Assembly: GCA_015207585.1 (NCBI GenBank)
Contig: JADEWQ010000020.1
Location: 1 to 62,397 of the forward strand
Length of the DNA: 62,397 nt
Reading direction: 5' to 3'
From: Pleurocapsales cyanobacterium LEGE 06147
GTDB lineage: Bacteria; Cyanobacteriota; Cyanobacteriia; Cyanobacteriales; Xenococcaceae
Made by a program: the position numbers and the translations under genes. This document shows, piece after piece, positions 16,308 through 26,571 of this stretch (positions are counted from its first letter, which is position 1; each line of letters starts with the position of its first letter). The notes beneath the pieces are model-generated. The model had not been told where the DNA came from. It was given only the letters and a program-made list of their open reading frames with translations, and did not search any database.

Positions 16308-17548
16308 ATGAAAATTGAAAATTTAAGAACAGAAAATCACTCTAACCGGACTAGAGTAGTAGCAACAGTTATTTGGGAAGATTGCGATCGCTCGAACCAA
16401 GATCTTTACTTTGAAACTACAACCGAATTTGCCGGAGATATTTCCTGTAATCCCAATGCTTTTCTTACTGCTTGTGTCCTGCCAGCGATGCGCTATGGAG
16501 AACGAAGAATTGCGATCGATGCGCCTATTTGTCCCGAACTAAAAGATGGTATAACCACCGTCGTGCATTATCTGGCTCAATGGTACGGAGGCAAACGTCA
16601 ACTAATACCCATTGAAGCTCTCCTTCAGTCTCGGGTTTCTTCTGTCCCCAAACCCAGAGCGGGTTGCTTATTTTCTGGCGGTATAGATTCTCTAGCTATG
16701 GTGCGTAACAACCGTCTCAATTTTCCTTCAGAACATCCTCGCTCATTCAAAGACGGTATCCTAGTCTAGGCGTACTTAATGGGGAAGATGATGATAACGA
16801 AGATCCTTCTTTTGGATACATTATCGATGCTGTATCTGCAATAGCTGACGATGCTAATCTCAATCTTATCCCTATCTATACTAATGCCTATGCCCACATT
16901 AGAGATTTGGACTTAGATTTTCTGTTTTGGAAGCTAGAATTTCACGGCTCATTCTTGGCTGCAGTTGCTCATACTCTCTCAAACCGATTGACAACAGTTT
17001 CCATCGCTTCTTCTTCCTATAATTTAGCTAATTTAAATCCCTGGGGTTCTCATCCTTTAATCGATCCGCGCTTCAGCAGCAGCGATTTGCATATTCGTCA
17101 TGAAGATGCAGCTTTATCTAGGCTAGCTAAAACTCAATTAGTAGCTCAATGGGATGTAGCCTTAAAACATCTGCGAGTATGCAATGAAAAAAGTAGCTAT
17201 CTTGAAGGCAACTATAACTGTGGCAAATGTGAAAAATGTCTCCGAACCATGGTTGCTTTTATGGCATTAGGTGTGTTGGAGCAGGTTCCTACTTTTAAGG
17301 AGAAAAATGTCTCTAAAGATTTACTACTCAAAGCTGCTTATATTGGTGATTCCTATGAAGAAGCTTGCTATCGCGAGCTGCTCGCTCCTTTAGCACAAAT
17401 TCATCGTTACGATTTAGTTTATGCAATCAAAAAAATTATCAATAGATATCACGAGCAAGATTTTAAGGGATTGGTTAAACGGGTAGACAGGACTTTCTTT
17501 GGTGGAAATTTGGTAAATCGAAAGAAGAAAATCGCTGCTTCTCGATAA
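16308..17548 (+). pseudogene. PP-loop ATPase-like protein, frame broken by one missing base
   Basis: Two consecutive frames make one protein of about 413 residues. Frame one (16308-16769) ends ...FKDGILV and a TAG. Frame two continues immediately with GVLNGEDDDNEDPSFG and runs to 17548. Adding one base in the TA at 16767-16768 (TAT or TAC, Tyr) restores an unbroken reading ILVYGVLNG. The first part has CLFSGGIDSLAM, a PP-loop pyrophosphatase motif as in QueC-like enzymes. The second has YNCGKCEKCLRTM, a CxxCxxC cluster suitable for zinc. The exact reaction is unknown. Everything else is intact, so this is either a very recent mutation or a sequencing error. Confidence 0.8.
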
Positions 17549-17654
17549 GTTCCGTTTTGAGAGTTATTCTTCTCCTCGTTAGCTATAGTTAAATTTATAT
17601 AAACTCGTTCGTACCCTAAAATACTATTTGACGAACATCTTTCCCCTAAATCAA

Positions 17655-18305
17655 ATGTCTTCGAGCCAACCTGTTTCTCTCAGCCAAGCTATTCCCCTCG
17701 ATCGCATTCGCTACAACGAGCATGGATTAGTGCCCGCGATCGCCCAAGACTATCTCGATGGTACAGTATTAATGATGGCGTGGATGAATCGCGAATCGCT
17801 GCAAAAAACTTTAGAGACGGGAGAAACTTGGTATTGGAGTCGATCGCGTCAAGAATTATGGCACAAAGGAGCTACTTCAGGTCATATTCAAAAAGTACGC
17901 TCGATTCGTTACGATTGCGATAGCGATGCTTTGTTAGTCACGGTCGAACAAATAGGAGATATTGCCTGTCATACGGGGGAACGTAGCTGTTTTCATCAAG
18001 TAGACAGCACTAAAGATGCACCGCCAGCAGATACTTTATCAGAACTATTTAAAGTAATTGGCGATCGCGCTCGCAATCCCGTAGAAGGTTCTTACACTTG
18101 TAAGCTGTTAGCGGGTGGAGACAACAAAATTCTTAAAAAAATTGGTGAGGAAGCCGCAGAAGTCGTCATGGCTTGTAAAGATGACGATGCCGAGGCGATC
18201 GCTTCGGAAGTAGCTGATTTGTTCTATCACACTTTAGTTGCTTTGGCTCATCATGAAGTAGATCTTCGAGATGTCTACCGTAAGTTGGAACAAAGAAGAC
18301 GCTGA
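17655..18305 (+). CDS. hisI: Phosphoribosyl-AMP cyclohydrolase / phosphoribosyl-ATP pyrophosphatase
   Basis: This is a fused HisI-HisE enzyme for histidine steps two and three. HisI (about residues 10-110) has [26 protein letters not shown] and the metal-binding [10 protein letters not shown] and CHTGERSCF. HisE (about 125-215) has [22 protein letters not shown] and [12 protein letters not shown] frame starting with TTG at 17628 adds nine residues, but I prefer the ATG at 17655 because the added residues are not conserved. The gene stands alone, as his genes are scattered in cyanobacteria. A small hairpin (gatctc-ttc-gagatc) after the stop may be a weak terminator. Confidence 0.93.
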   Translation: MSSSQPVSLSQAIPLDRIRYNEHGLVPAIAQDYLDGTVLMMAWMNRESLQKTLETGETWYWSRSRQELWHKGATSGHIQKVRSIRYDCDSDALLVTVEQIGDIACHTGERSCFHQVDSTKDAPPADTLSELFKVIGDRARNPVEGSYTCKLLAGGDNKILKKIGEEAAEVVMACKDDDAEAIASEVADLFYHTLVALAHHEVDLRDVYRKLEQRRR

Positions 18306-18426
18306 GTGAGATCTCTTCGAGATCGCGTTTTGGCAAATCAATCTTCTAGGTGTATTAATTACTGTGCCCATATTTATATTGATTTGCGTTCAAACGCTTA
18401 ATTCGCTATCGTTTCTCTACCAAATG

Positions 18427-18453
18427 CTTTGCGTCCTTTGCGTCTTTGCGTGA
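18427..18453. repeat. Interspersed repeat, copy 1 (flanks the ABC-F gene)
   Basis: The 27-base unit contains ctttgcgtcctttgcgtctt followed by tgcgtga. It matches the copy at 20401-20428 in inverted orientation at 25 of 27 positions. Such cttTGCG multimers are frequent in cyanobacterial spacers. Confidence 0.65.
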
Positions 18454-18577
18454 GACTAAACTAATTTTTAAAAAGAAGTAATTACAGTGTAGATACAAAT
18501 GCCGAGCGATCGAAGCAGGCGATGAGATAAGATTTCAGTAACATGCTGTCACAAAAATTTACCTACTCGGGAGATTC

Positions 18578-20299
18578 ATGCTGCGACTCGAACACATTAG
18601 CAAAATTTATGCTACAGGCGAAGTTCTCAAAGATGTTACCTGGGAAGTTAAACCAGGAGAAAGAGTAGGCTTGGTAGGTGTAAATGGTGCGGGAAAATCA
18701 ACGCAACTTAAGATTATTAATAGGGAAGTCGAACCCACGGCTGGAGAAGTTATTCGTCCCGCTAGCTTAAAAATTGCCTATCTCAGTCAGGAATTCGAGG
18801 TAGAACCGACACATACTGTTAGAGAAGAGTTTTGGACGGTATTTGCCGAAGCTAATGAAGTACAGCAGGCGATCGCGCGAGTACAGCGAGAGATGGAGGT
18901 AAGCGAACCAGAGGAATTAGAGAAATTAATCGACAAACTAGATAAATTACAGCGTAAGTTTGAAGCTTTAGAAGGCTACACTCTAGAAACGCAAATCGAG
19001 AAAATTTTGCCGGAGATGGGATTTAGCAGCGATGATGGCGATCGCCTGGTAGATTCTTTTAGTGGCGGCTGGCAAATGCGTATCAGTTTGGGGAAAATTT
19101 TACTTCAAGAACCGGATTTATTACTACTAGACGAACCGACTAACCATCTCGATCTGGAGACGATTGAATGGTTGGAAAATTATCTCAAAGGTATTAATAC
19201 TCCTATAGTAATTGTCTCCCACGATAGGGAATTGCTCGACCGTCTCTGTACCAAAATCGTGGAGACAGAAAGAGGCGTTTCGACTACTTATCCCGGTAAT
19301 TATTCTGCCTACCTACAACAGAAAGCAGAAGCTAAAGCAGCACAAGGTGCTACCTACGAACGCCAGCAGAAAGAAATTGCCAAACAACAGGAATTTATCG
19401 AACGTTTCCGCGCTAGTGCTACTCGCAGTACTCAAGCCAAAAGCCGGGAAAAGCAACTTGAAAAAATAGAGTTAACCGAGGCACCGACTGCTGACTTAAA
19501 AACACTTAAATTCCATTTTCCTCCTTCTCCTCGCAGTGGCAGAGAGGTAGTTATTATTGAAGATTTGGTTCATACCCATAACGAAAATATTCTCTTTTTG
19601 GGAGCAGAATTGTTAGTAGAAAGGGGCGATCGCATTGCTATTTTAGGCCCTAATGGTGCGGGGAAATCTACTCTTTTAAAAATGATCGTAGGCATGGAAA
19701 AGCCAGAAGAAGGTACGGTTAATTTGGGTAAACATAATGTAATTCCCGGTTATTTTGAACAAAATCAAGCAGAAGCTTTAGATTTAGATAAAACAGTTAT
19801 CGATACGATACACGATGAAGTACTGGATTGGAAAAATGAAGAGGTACGCACTTTATTAGGACGATTTTTATTTAGCGGCGATACGGTTTTTAAACAGGTT
19901 AAGGCTCTTAGTGGCGGAGAAAAAGCTCGTCTTGCTCTTGCTAAAATGTTGCTGCGTCCGGCTAATTTACTTCTTTTAGATGAGCCTACTAATCATTTGG
20001 ATATTCCGGCTAAGGAAATGCTGGAAGAAGCTCTTCAACAATATGATGGTACGGCGATCGTTGTTTCTCACGATCGCTATTTTATTTCTCAAGTTGCTAA
20101 TAAAATTGTGGAAATTCGGGATGGGGAATTATTAGTTTATCAGGGAGATTATCATTACTATTTAAGTAAATTGGCAGAAGAGAAAGAGAAGGAAAGGCAA
20201 AGAATCGAAGCGGAAAAGAAGGCTGCTAAAAAATCGGCTCAAAAAGCTAAGGGAGCGGCGAAGAAGAAGAGTAAGAATAAGAAAGCAGGAGTTAATTAA
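18578..20299 (+). CDS. ABC-F family ATPase (translation factor type)
   Basis: The 573-residue soluble protein has two ABC ATPase domains and no membrane segment. Domain 1 (about 1-250) has Walker A GVNGAGKST, FSGGWQMRISLGKIL and LLLLDEPTNHLDL. Domain 2 (about 320-530) has GPNGAGKST, LSGGEKARLALAKML and LLLLDEPTNHLDI. The interdomain linker contains the charged YERQQKEIAKQQEFIERFRA. This is the ABC-F layout of EttA/Uup/YfmR proteins, which bind the ribosomal E site and relieve stalled translation. The tail is almost wholly Lys/Ala (about 30 residues), as in RNA-contacting members. Which sub-family it belongs to cannot be settled by eye. Confidence 0.9.
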   Translation: MLRLEHISKIYATGEVLKDVTWEVKPGERVGLVGVNGAGKSTQLKIINREVEPTAGEVIRPASLKIAYLSQEFEVEPTHTVREEFWTVFAEANEVQQAIARVQREMEVSEPEELEKLIDKLDKLQRKFEALEGYTLETQIEKILPEMGFSSDDGDRLVDSFSGGWQMRISLGKILLQEPDLLLLDEPTNHLDLETIEWLENYLKGINTPIVIVSHDRELLDRLCTKIVETERGVSTTYPGNYSAYLQQKAEAKAAQGATYERQQKEIAKQQEFIERFRASATRSTQAKSREKQLEKIELTEAPTADLKTLKFHFPPSPRSGREVVIIEDLVHTHNENILFLGAELLVERGDRIAILGPNGAGKSTLLKMIVGMEKPEEGTVNLGKHNVIPGYFEQNQAEALDLDKTVIDTIHDEVLDWKNEEVRTLLGRFLFSGDTVFKQVKALSGGEKARLALAKMLLRPANLLLLDEPTNHLDIPAKEMLEEALQQYDGTAIVVSHDRYFISQVANKIVEIRDGELLVYQGDYHYYLSKLAEEKEKERQRIEAEKKAAKKSAQKAKGAAKKKSKNKKAGVN

Positions 20300-20400
20300 T
20301 GTTTAGTTAAGCGTTTAAGAAAAAGACAAAGATAATCAAGAGATTAAAAAATCTTGATGCTAAGGCAGTGTACGGCTGATTTCAAATTTTTTTGTTTGTG

Positions 20401-20428
20401 TCACGCAAAGGCGCAAAGGGCGCAAAGG
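20401..20428. repeat. Interspersed repeat, copy 2 (inverted relative to 18427)
   Basis: tcacgcaaaggcgcaaaggg and eight more bases form the near reverse complement of the unit at 18427. The two copies bracket the ABC-F gene in opposite orientation. Confidence 0.65.
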
Positions 20429-20531
20429 AGGGCGCGAAGAAGTTACAGTCTCTTGCCTTGATTAAAGTTAATTAAGAAAAATACCATCAGTTGATAACAT
20501 AACAGTTGAAAAATCTTGTTACTGCTTGCTC

Positions 20532-22853
20532 ATGACTGCCAAAACTGATTTTTTTAGCCATCTCAATCCTTCTCAGCGTCTTGCTGTCGAACATTTTTGC
20601 GGCCCTTTACTGGTGGTTGCGGGTGCGGGTTCTGGGAAAACGCGAGCGTTAACTTATCGGATTGCTAATCTGATTCGCAATCATAAAGTTCCTCCGGAGA
20701 ATATTTTGGCAGTAACTTTTACTAATAAGGCTGCGCGGGAAATGCGAGAGCGAATCGAGTATATCTTTGCTCAAGAATTGGCGCAGGAGAAGTATGGACA
20801 AAGATTAGAATTATTGACAGAGTACGAGCAAAAACAGTTGCGATCGCGGGTTTATAAAAAAACGACTAAACCTCTCTGGATCGGTACGTTTCATAGTTTA
20901 TTTGCCCGCATTCTTCGCTACGACATTAATAAGTATCAAGACGAACGGGGACGGACTTGGAAGCGAAATTTTTCTATTTTTGATGAGTCTGATGTCCAGA
21001 GTTTGATTAAAAATATTGTTACCAAGCAGTTGAATTTAGATGATAAGAAGTTTGACCCTCGTCAAGTTCGCTACGCTATTAGTAATGCTAAAAATTTGGG
21101 TTTAACTCCCGAACAATTTGCTAGAGAGGAACGGAATTATCGAGGCAGAGTTATTTCGGAAGTTTATAACGAATATCAAGCGCAATTAGCTGCTAATAAT
21201 GCCTTGGATTTTGACGATTTAATTTTAGTTCCCGTTCGCTTATTTCAACAAAATGAATCGATTTTAGGTTATTGGCACAGTCAGTTTCAGCACATTTTAG
21301 TTGACGAATATCAGGATACTAACCGCGTTCAATACGAACTAATTCGCTTACTCACTACCAATGGAGAGACGCGCAAAAGCGAGTGGAATTGGCAGAAGCG
21401 ATCGCTATTCGTTGTCGGGGATGCGGATCAATCAATTTATTCTTTTCGTCTGGCAGATTTTACTATTCTGCTCGAATTTCAACAGGATTTTGGGGATGGT
21501 TTGCCCGATGAAGATACTCGTACCATGATTAAATTGGAGGAAAATTATCGCTCTCGTGAAAATATTCTCCAAGCTGCTAATGCTCTGATTGAAAATAATA
21601 GTCAGAGAATTGAAAAGGTTTTAAAGCCAACTAGAGGTATTGGCGAACAAATTTATGTTTACAAAGCAGATGACGAGCAAGTAGAAGCTAAATTTGTCAT
21701 TAGTCGAATCCAAAAAATGAGCGAAGAAAACCCCGAATTAAATTGGGGAAGTTTTGCTATTTTATATCGCACTAATGCTCAATCTCGTCCTTTTGAAGAT
21801 TTATTGATTCACAATAATATTCCCTACAATATTGTTGGCGGCTTAAAATTTTATGACCGCAAAGAAATTAAAGACGCTTTAGCTTATCTACGAGTTATAG
21901 CTAATCCTGCCGATACAGTGAGTCTGCTACGAATTATTAATACTCCCCGTCGCGGTATAGGCAAGACAACAATTAATTCCCTAGCCGATGCAGCACAACA
22001 ACTAGGCGTTCCTCTCTGGGAAGTAATTAGTGATGAAACTTCGGTCAAGACTATGGCTGGACGTGCAACCAAAGCAGTCAATCAATTTGCACGGACAATT
22101 GCTGAAATTCAAGCACAATTAGAAAATTTAACTGCAGCGGAAGTATTAAACCACATCATGGAAGTATCTGGTTACGTACAAGATTTAAAGGCGCAGGGTA
22201 CGGATGAAGCGGATAATCGTTTAGCAAATATTTTTGAGTTATACAATGCCGTCGTGCAATTTCAAGAAGATAATGAAGATACTAGTTTGGAAGCTTTCCT
22301 TGCCAGTGCTTCTCTAGCTTCCGATCTCGATAATCTAGAACAGGGACAAGAAAAAGTCTCCTTGATGACTCTTCATTCTGCTAAGGGTTTAGAATTTCCC
22401 GTTGTCTTTCTTGTCGGTATGGAACAGGGATTATTCCCTCACAGTCGCACTCTCAACGATCCCCTCAGCTTAGAAGAAGAACGCCGTCTCTGCTATGTAG
22501 GCATTACCCGCGCTCAAGAACAACTATTTTTAACTCATGCCAGAGAACGTCGCCTTTGGGGTGCTAGAGAATCTGCCGTTGCCTCTCAATTTCTTTACGA
22601 ACTACCTGAAGATTTAGTTAGTAGCAATCTCAATGCTTCTGCCTATCGTCGCCGTACTCGGGTAACAAGAACGGTTCAGCCGGGAAATATAAATTGGTCG
22701 GTAGGCGATCGCGTTTTTCATCAAGAATTTGGCGAAGGGGAAGTTACTCATATTTTAGGTTCTGGTAACAAAATCACCCTAGCAATTAAATTTCCTAGTC
22801 TAGGAGCGACTAAAATTATGTCTCAAAGTACACCAATGGAGAAAATTGATTAG
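20532..22853 (+). CDS. pcrA: UvrD/PcrA-type superfamily 1A DNA helicase
   Basis: The protein has about 773 residues, usual for PcrA. It has the Q motif LNPSQRLAVEH, Walker A GAGSGKTRALTYR, motif Ia TFTNKAAREM, motif II VDEYQDTNRVQYELI, motif III GDADQSIYSFRLAD, motif IV ENYRS, motif V LMTLHSAKGLEFPVVFL and motif VI EERRLCYVGITRA. The C-terminus ends in a Tudor-like segment (VGDRVFHQEFGEGEV) that binds RNA polymerase in PcrA proteins. It unwinds DNA 3' to 5' in repair and in clearing stalled polymerase. I prefer the ATG at 20532 to the TTG two codons upstream. Confidence 0.95.
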   Translation: MTAKTDFFSHLNPSQRLAVEHFCGPLLVVAGAGSGKTRALTYRIANLIRNHKVPPENILAVTFTNKAAREMRERIEYIFAQELAQEKYGQRLELLTEYEQKQLRSRVYKKTTKPLWIGTFHSLFARILRYDINKYQDERGRTWKRNFSIFDESDVQSLIKNIVTKQLNLDDKKFDPRQVRYAISNAKNLGLTPEQFAREERNYRGRVISEVYNEYQAQLAANNALDFDDLILVPVRLFQQNESILGYWHSQFQHILVDEYQDTNRVQYELIRLLTTNGETRKSEWNWQKRSLFVVGDADQSIYSFRLADFTILLEFQQDFGDGLPDEDTRTMIKLEENYRSRENILQAANALIENNSQRIEKVLKPTRGIGEQIYVYKADDEQVEAKFVISRIQKMSEENPELNWGSFAILYRTNAQSRPFEDLLIHNNIPYNIVGGLKFYDRKEIKDALAYLRVIANPADTVSLLRIINTPRRGIGKTTINSLADAAQQLGVPLWEVISDETSVKTMAGRATKAVNQFARTIAEIQAQLENLTAAEVLNHIMEVSGYVQDLKAQGTDEADNRLANIFELYNAVVQFQEDNEDTSLEAFLASASLASDLDNLEQGQEKVSLMTLHSAKGLEFPVVFLVGMEQGLFPHSRTLNDPLSLEEERRLCYVGITRAQEQLFLTHARERRLWGARESAVASQFLYELPEDLVSSNLNASAYRRRTRVTRTVQPGNINWSVGDRVFHQEFGEGEVTHILGSGNKITLAIKFPSLGATKIMSQSTPMEKID

Positions 22854-23289
22854 TCTCTTTTATTAATTAAATTTTTTCTTATTTTTATTTAACAGAAATA
22901 TTGGTTTTTTTGAAATATAAGCTGCGTTAATTGAGATAGACTGCAACAACAGAATGTAAACTTTGTTTTTACAAATAACAAACTATATTTCCCTGATATA
23001 TTTAGTAAATTTTTAGGAAGAATAAGCTTGTGTAATTATACTGATGACGCTAACAGTAAACTAAAGATATTAATAGATATAAATAGCTAGAAATAAAAAA
23101 AGACCATAAACATAAGTGTTTTCCTGAAAATAAATATTTTTTAAAAAATAAAACAAAATTCTATATACTTTTTAAACAAAAAGTTTCATAAAAATTACTT
23201 TAAATTTTTAATTAGAGCAATAAATTTAAACCATTAATTTTTGATTTCAGCTAGAACAAAATCCTTTCTGCTCTATTCAAAATTTACTC
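22854..23289. other. AT-rich spacer with no gene
   Basis: This stretch of 436 bases is very AT-rich, with repeated aaataaa/ttttt runs. I see no open frame of note and no RNA. It presumably carries the promoter of the signalling cluster that follows. Confidence 0.6.
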
Positions 23290-26200
23290 ATGTTTTTGTA
23301 CTCCTCGGCTTTAGAACAAATTATTACTCATTCTCCTCCAACTGTAGCACCGGAGCTGTCACTTCTAGAAGTTCTGGCTATTATGAACCAATCCATAGGC
23401 AGTCAGTGTGTTTTGATTGAAGGAGATGAGGATTGGGATAGTAGTTTAGCAACGATTGATTGCAGCAGCTATGTTCTCGTAACCGAAGCAGACCAGCTAG
23501 TGGGCATTTTTACAGAACGAGATTTAGTTAGGATTACGGCTAATAGAGGCAGTCTGGCGAGATTAAAGAATTTATCCATACGTGAAGTGATGACAAAACC
23601 GGTTATCACCTTGAAGAAAACCGAATATCGAGATATTTTTACTGTTTTATCTATCCTACGCCAACATCGAATTCGTCACTTGCCAGTTACCGACGAATGC
23701 GGCAAATTAGTCGGAGCGATCGCCCCCGAAACTCTACGTCATGCGTTGCAGCCAGAAAACATGTTTAGGTTGCGCTCTTTGTCAGAAGTTATGAGTACTG
23801 AGATAATTCATGCTGCTCCCACAACTTCTGTTATCGATTTGGCAAGATTAATGATCGGGCATCGAGTTAGCTGTGTCGTTATCACTGAAACATTGGACAA
23901 TGACCAGCAACAAGCCAAAAGTTTACTCAAGCCTGTTGGCATCGTAACCGAACGAGATCTTCTCCAGTTTCAAGTACTTAAGTTAAACATCGCACGGATT
24001 CAAGCTACAGAAGTAATGAGCAGTCCGCTGTTGACCCTCAGTCTTACCGATAGCTTGTGGATAGCAAATCAAAAGATGCAGCAAAAACGAGTGCGGCATT
24101 TAGTGGTGACCGGAAATCGGGGGGAGTTGCTTGGAATTGTGACTCAAACTAGCTTGTTGCGATCGCTCGATCCATTAGAGCTATATAAGGTTGTCACTCT
24201 ATTGCAGCAGCAGTTTGAATCAGATCGCCTGCTCGATGAAATTGTTCGACAAATTAGACAATCACTAGATTTAGAAGAAATTTTGAACGCTACTGTCAAA
24301 GAAGTCAAACAGTTTCTTCAGACCGATCGCGTCTTGATTTATCGTTTAAATCCTGATAGGAGTGGAGAGGTAGTAGCAGAAGCAGTCGATCGACCGTGGC
24401 AGAGTATTCTCGGCTCAAAAATAACCGCTCACTATGTGCCCGAGCAATGGATAAGATCTTGCCTAAAAAGTAGAGTAAAAGCGATCGCAGACATCTATCA
24501 ATCCGACTTTCAACCTTGTCAGATCGAGCTATTAGAGCAATATCAAGTACGGGCAAGCATAATAATGCCCATTATTCCTGGGGAACCAATAGCTGAAAAG
24601 CAAGAATCACTCAATTCTTTATGGGGCTTATTAATTGTTCATCATTGTGCTAGTTCCAGAAAGTGGGAAAATTTTGAGATTGAATTGCTGCAAAAATTAG
24701 CTATTCGTGTAGCGATCGCGATCCAACAAGCAACCATTTTTGAAAAATCTCGAGCGGAACTGCAGCAATGGCAACAAAAGGAAGCAGAAATTCGTCAACT
24801 CAACAGCGAACTCCAACAGCAATTATTTGAGGGTACCACTCAATTAGAAGCTACTAACCAAGAACTACAAAACGAAATTAAAGAACGTAAGCGGACAGAG
24901 AAAGCCTTACAAAAAGCTCGTGACGAACTAGAAAAACGAGTTGAAGAACGAACCGCAGAACTAGAAGAAACTAACGAACTGCTAAGACAGGAAATTTATA
25001 TACGCCTACAGACGGAGTTAGAACTCAGGCATGAGCGTAATTTTGTCTCTGCTATTTTAGGGGTCGCTGGAGCTTTGATTGTGGTTATGGACTGTCAGGG
25101 ACGGATTGTTCGCTGCAATCAGGCTTGCGAACGTATTACAGGTTACGGATTTGCTGAAATAGCTAGTAAATATTTTTGGGAAATACTCATCGATCCAGAT
25201 GAAATAGATCGAGTCAAGAAAATCTTTGAGCGAGTTAAAAATTTTCAGTTTCCTTATCAATCAGAAAACTATTGGCTAACTAAAAATGGCGATCGCCTTC
25301 TCATTACTTGGTCTACTACCGCTCTGGTTGATGAAGAAGGGAAAGTCGAATACCTTATTGTTGCTGGCAAAGACATCACTGAACGCCAACAAGCAGAGGA
25401 AGCACTCAGACAGAGTGAAGAACGCCTTCGTGAAATTACAGAAAATATTAGTGAAGTGTTTTTCATGATTGCTCCTCATAGTGCAGAAATTCTCTACATC
25501 AGTTCTGCTTACGAAAGAATCTGGGGTCGTAGTTGTCAAAGTCTTTATGCAAATCCGCAATCCTGGCTTTTAGCAATTCATCCTGAAGATTATGCTCAAG
25601 CAGTGTCTACTCTAGAAACTCAATTTAGAACTGGCGAAGAATTCCAAGAAGAATATCGAATTATCAGACCCGATGGCTCTATTCGCTGGGTTTGGACTCG
25701 TGCTTTTCCGATTCGAGATCGAGCAGACAAAGTTAGTCGTTTCGTAGGCATTGCTGAAGATATTACAGAGCGCAAGCAAGCAGAAAATATTCTCAAACAG
25801 CTAACTGAAGAATTAGAAACTAGAGTAGAAGAGCGCACTCTTCAATTGAGCGAAATTAATCAACAATTACAACAGGAAATTTTGGAGCGCAAACAAGCAG
25901 AATCAAAAATCAAAGCTTCTCTTACAGAAAAAGAAATTTTACTTAAAGAAATTCATCATCGAGTCAAAAATAATTTGTTAGTTGCTGCCAGTCTTTTAGA
26001 TTTTCAGGCTGATAATGTTGAAGAGCCAGAAATCGTCAAAATGTTTGAAGATAGTCAACGGCGTATTCATTCAATGGCATTAATTCACGAACAATTATAT
26101 CAATCTGAAAACTTGGCTCAAGTAGATTTTGCTAAATATTTAACGGTTCTTACCAACAAGCTATCTAGTTCTTATGATTTAAATAATCAAGATAATGACA

Positions 26201-26568
26201 ATAAACAAGGTATTCAATTTTTATTGGATATAAATACGGTTTATCTTAATATTGAAACAGCACAACCCTGTGGGTTAATTGTCAATGAACTAATTTCTAA
26301 TGCGATTAAGCACGCTTTTTCCGAACGAAGATTAGGGAAAATATGGTTAAAATTACATCAAGATTGTAATCAAAAAATTATTTTATCTGTCAAAGACAAT
26401 GGTATTGGCTTCCCCGAAGATTTAGATTTTACTTCTACTGATTCTTTGGGTATGCAATTAGTCTGTACCTTAACTGAACAAATAGAAGGAAAAATCGAAT
26501 TAATTAGAGATAAGGGAACAGAGTTTAGACTACTTTTTTCAGAACTTAACTATCAAAGGAGAGTATAA
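23290..26568 (+). CDS. CBS-GAF-PAS sensor histidine kinase
   Basis: This 1092-residue soluble kinase has four CBS motifs (about 1-300; typical pieces VGIFTERDLVRI, IREVMTKPVITL and RIRHLPVTDECGKLVG). A GAF domain follows (about 315-480, FLQTDRVLIYRLNPDRSGEVVAEAV), then a coiled coil, and two PAS/PAC domains (about 590-835, ending in ITERQQAEEAL and ITERKQAEN). The C-terminus is a HisKA_2 dimerisation domain with the phospho-His in KEIHHRVKNNLL and an ATPase domain with NELISNAIKHAF and VKDNGIGFP. CBS motifs suggest adenine-nucleotide sensing and the PAS domains other cues. No clear bilin-binding cysteine is seen. It is 3 bases from the response-regulator gene, so they probably form a pair. 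Confidence 0.9.
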   Translation: MFLYSSALEQIITHSPPTVAPELSLLEVLAIMNQSIGSQCVLIEGDEDWDSSLATIDCSSYVLVTEADQLVGIFTERDLVRITANRGSLARLKNLSIREVMTKPVITLKKTEYRDIFTVLSILRQHRIRHLPVTDECGKLVGAIAPETLRHALQPENMFRLRSLSEVMSTEIIHAAPTTSVIDLARLMIGHRVSCVVITETLDNDQQQAKSLLKPVGIVTERDLLQFQVLKLNIARIQATEVMSSPLLTLSLTDSLWIANQKMQQKRVRHLVVTGNRGELLGIVTQTSLLRSLDPLELYKVVTLLQQQFESDRLLDEIVRQIRQSLDLEEILNATVKEVKQFLQTDRVLIYRLNPDRSGEVVAEAVDRPWQSILGSKITAHYVPEQWIRSCLKSRVKAIADIYQSDFQPCQIELLEQYQVRASIIMPIIPGEPIAEKQESLNSLWGLLIVHHCASSRKWENFEIELLQKLAIRVAIAIQQATIFEKSRAELQQWQQKEAEIRQLNSELQQQLFEGTTQLEATNQELQNEIKERKRTEKALQKARDELEKRVEERTAELEETNELLRQEIYIRLQTELELRHERNFVSAILGVAGALIVVMDCQGRIVRCNQACERITGYGFAEIASKYFWEILIDPDEIDRVKKIFERVKNFQFPYQSENYWLTKNGDRLLITWSTTALVDEEGKVEYLIVAGKDITERQQAEEALRQSEERLREITENISEVFFMIAPHSAEILYISSAYERIWGRSCQSLYANPQSWLLAIHPEDYAQAVSTLETQFRTGEEFQEEYRIIRPDGSIRWVWTRAFPIRDRADKVSRFVGIAEDITERKQAENILKQLTEELETRVEERTLQLSEINQQLQQEILERKQAESKIKASLTEKEILLKEIHHRVKNNLLVAASLLDFQADNVEEPEIVKMFEDSQRRIHSMALIHEQLYQSENLAQVDFAKYLTVLTNKLSSSYDLNNQDNDNKQGIQFLLDINTVYLNIETAQPCGLIVNELISNAIKHAFSERRLGKIWLKLHQDCNQKIILSVKDNGIGFPEDLDFTSTDSLGMQLVCTLTEQIEGKIELIRDKGTEFRLLFSELNYQRRV

Positions 26569-26571
26569 ATC

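Noticed and set aside
24600-24700. Bilin-binding cysteine in the GAF domain of the kinase at 23290
   Set aside because: The region reads LIVHHCASSRKWENFE, whose Cys is at a place that does not match the usual chromophore motif (CH pair after the PCB loop), so a phytochrome role is unsupported.
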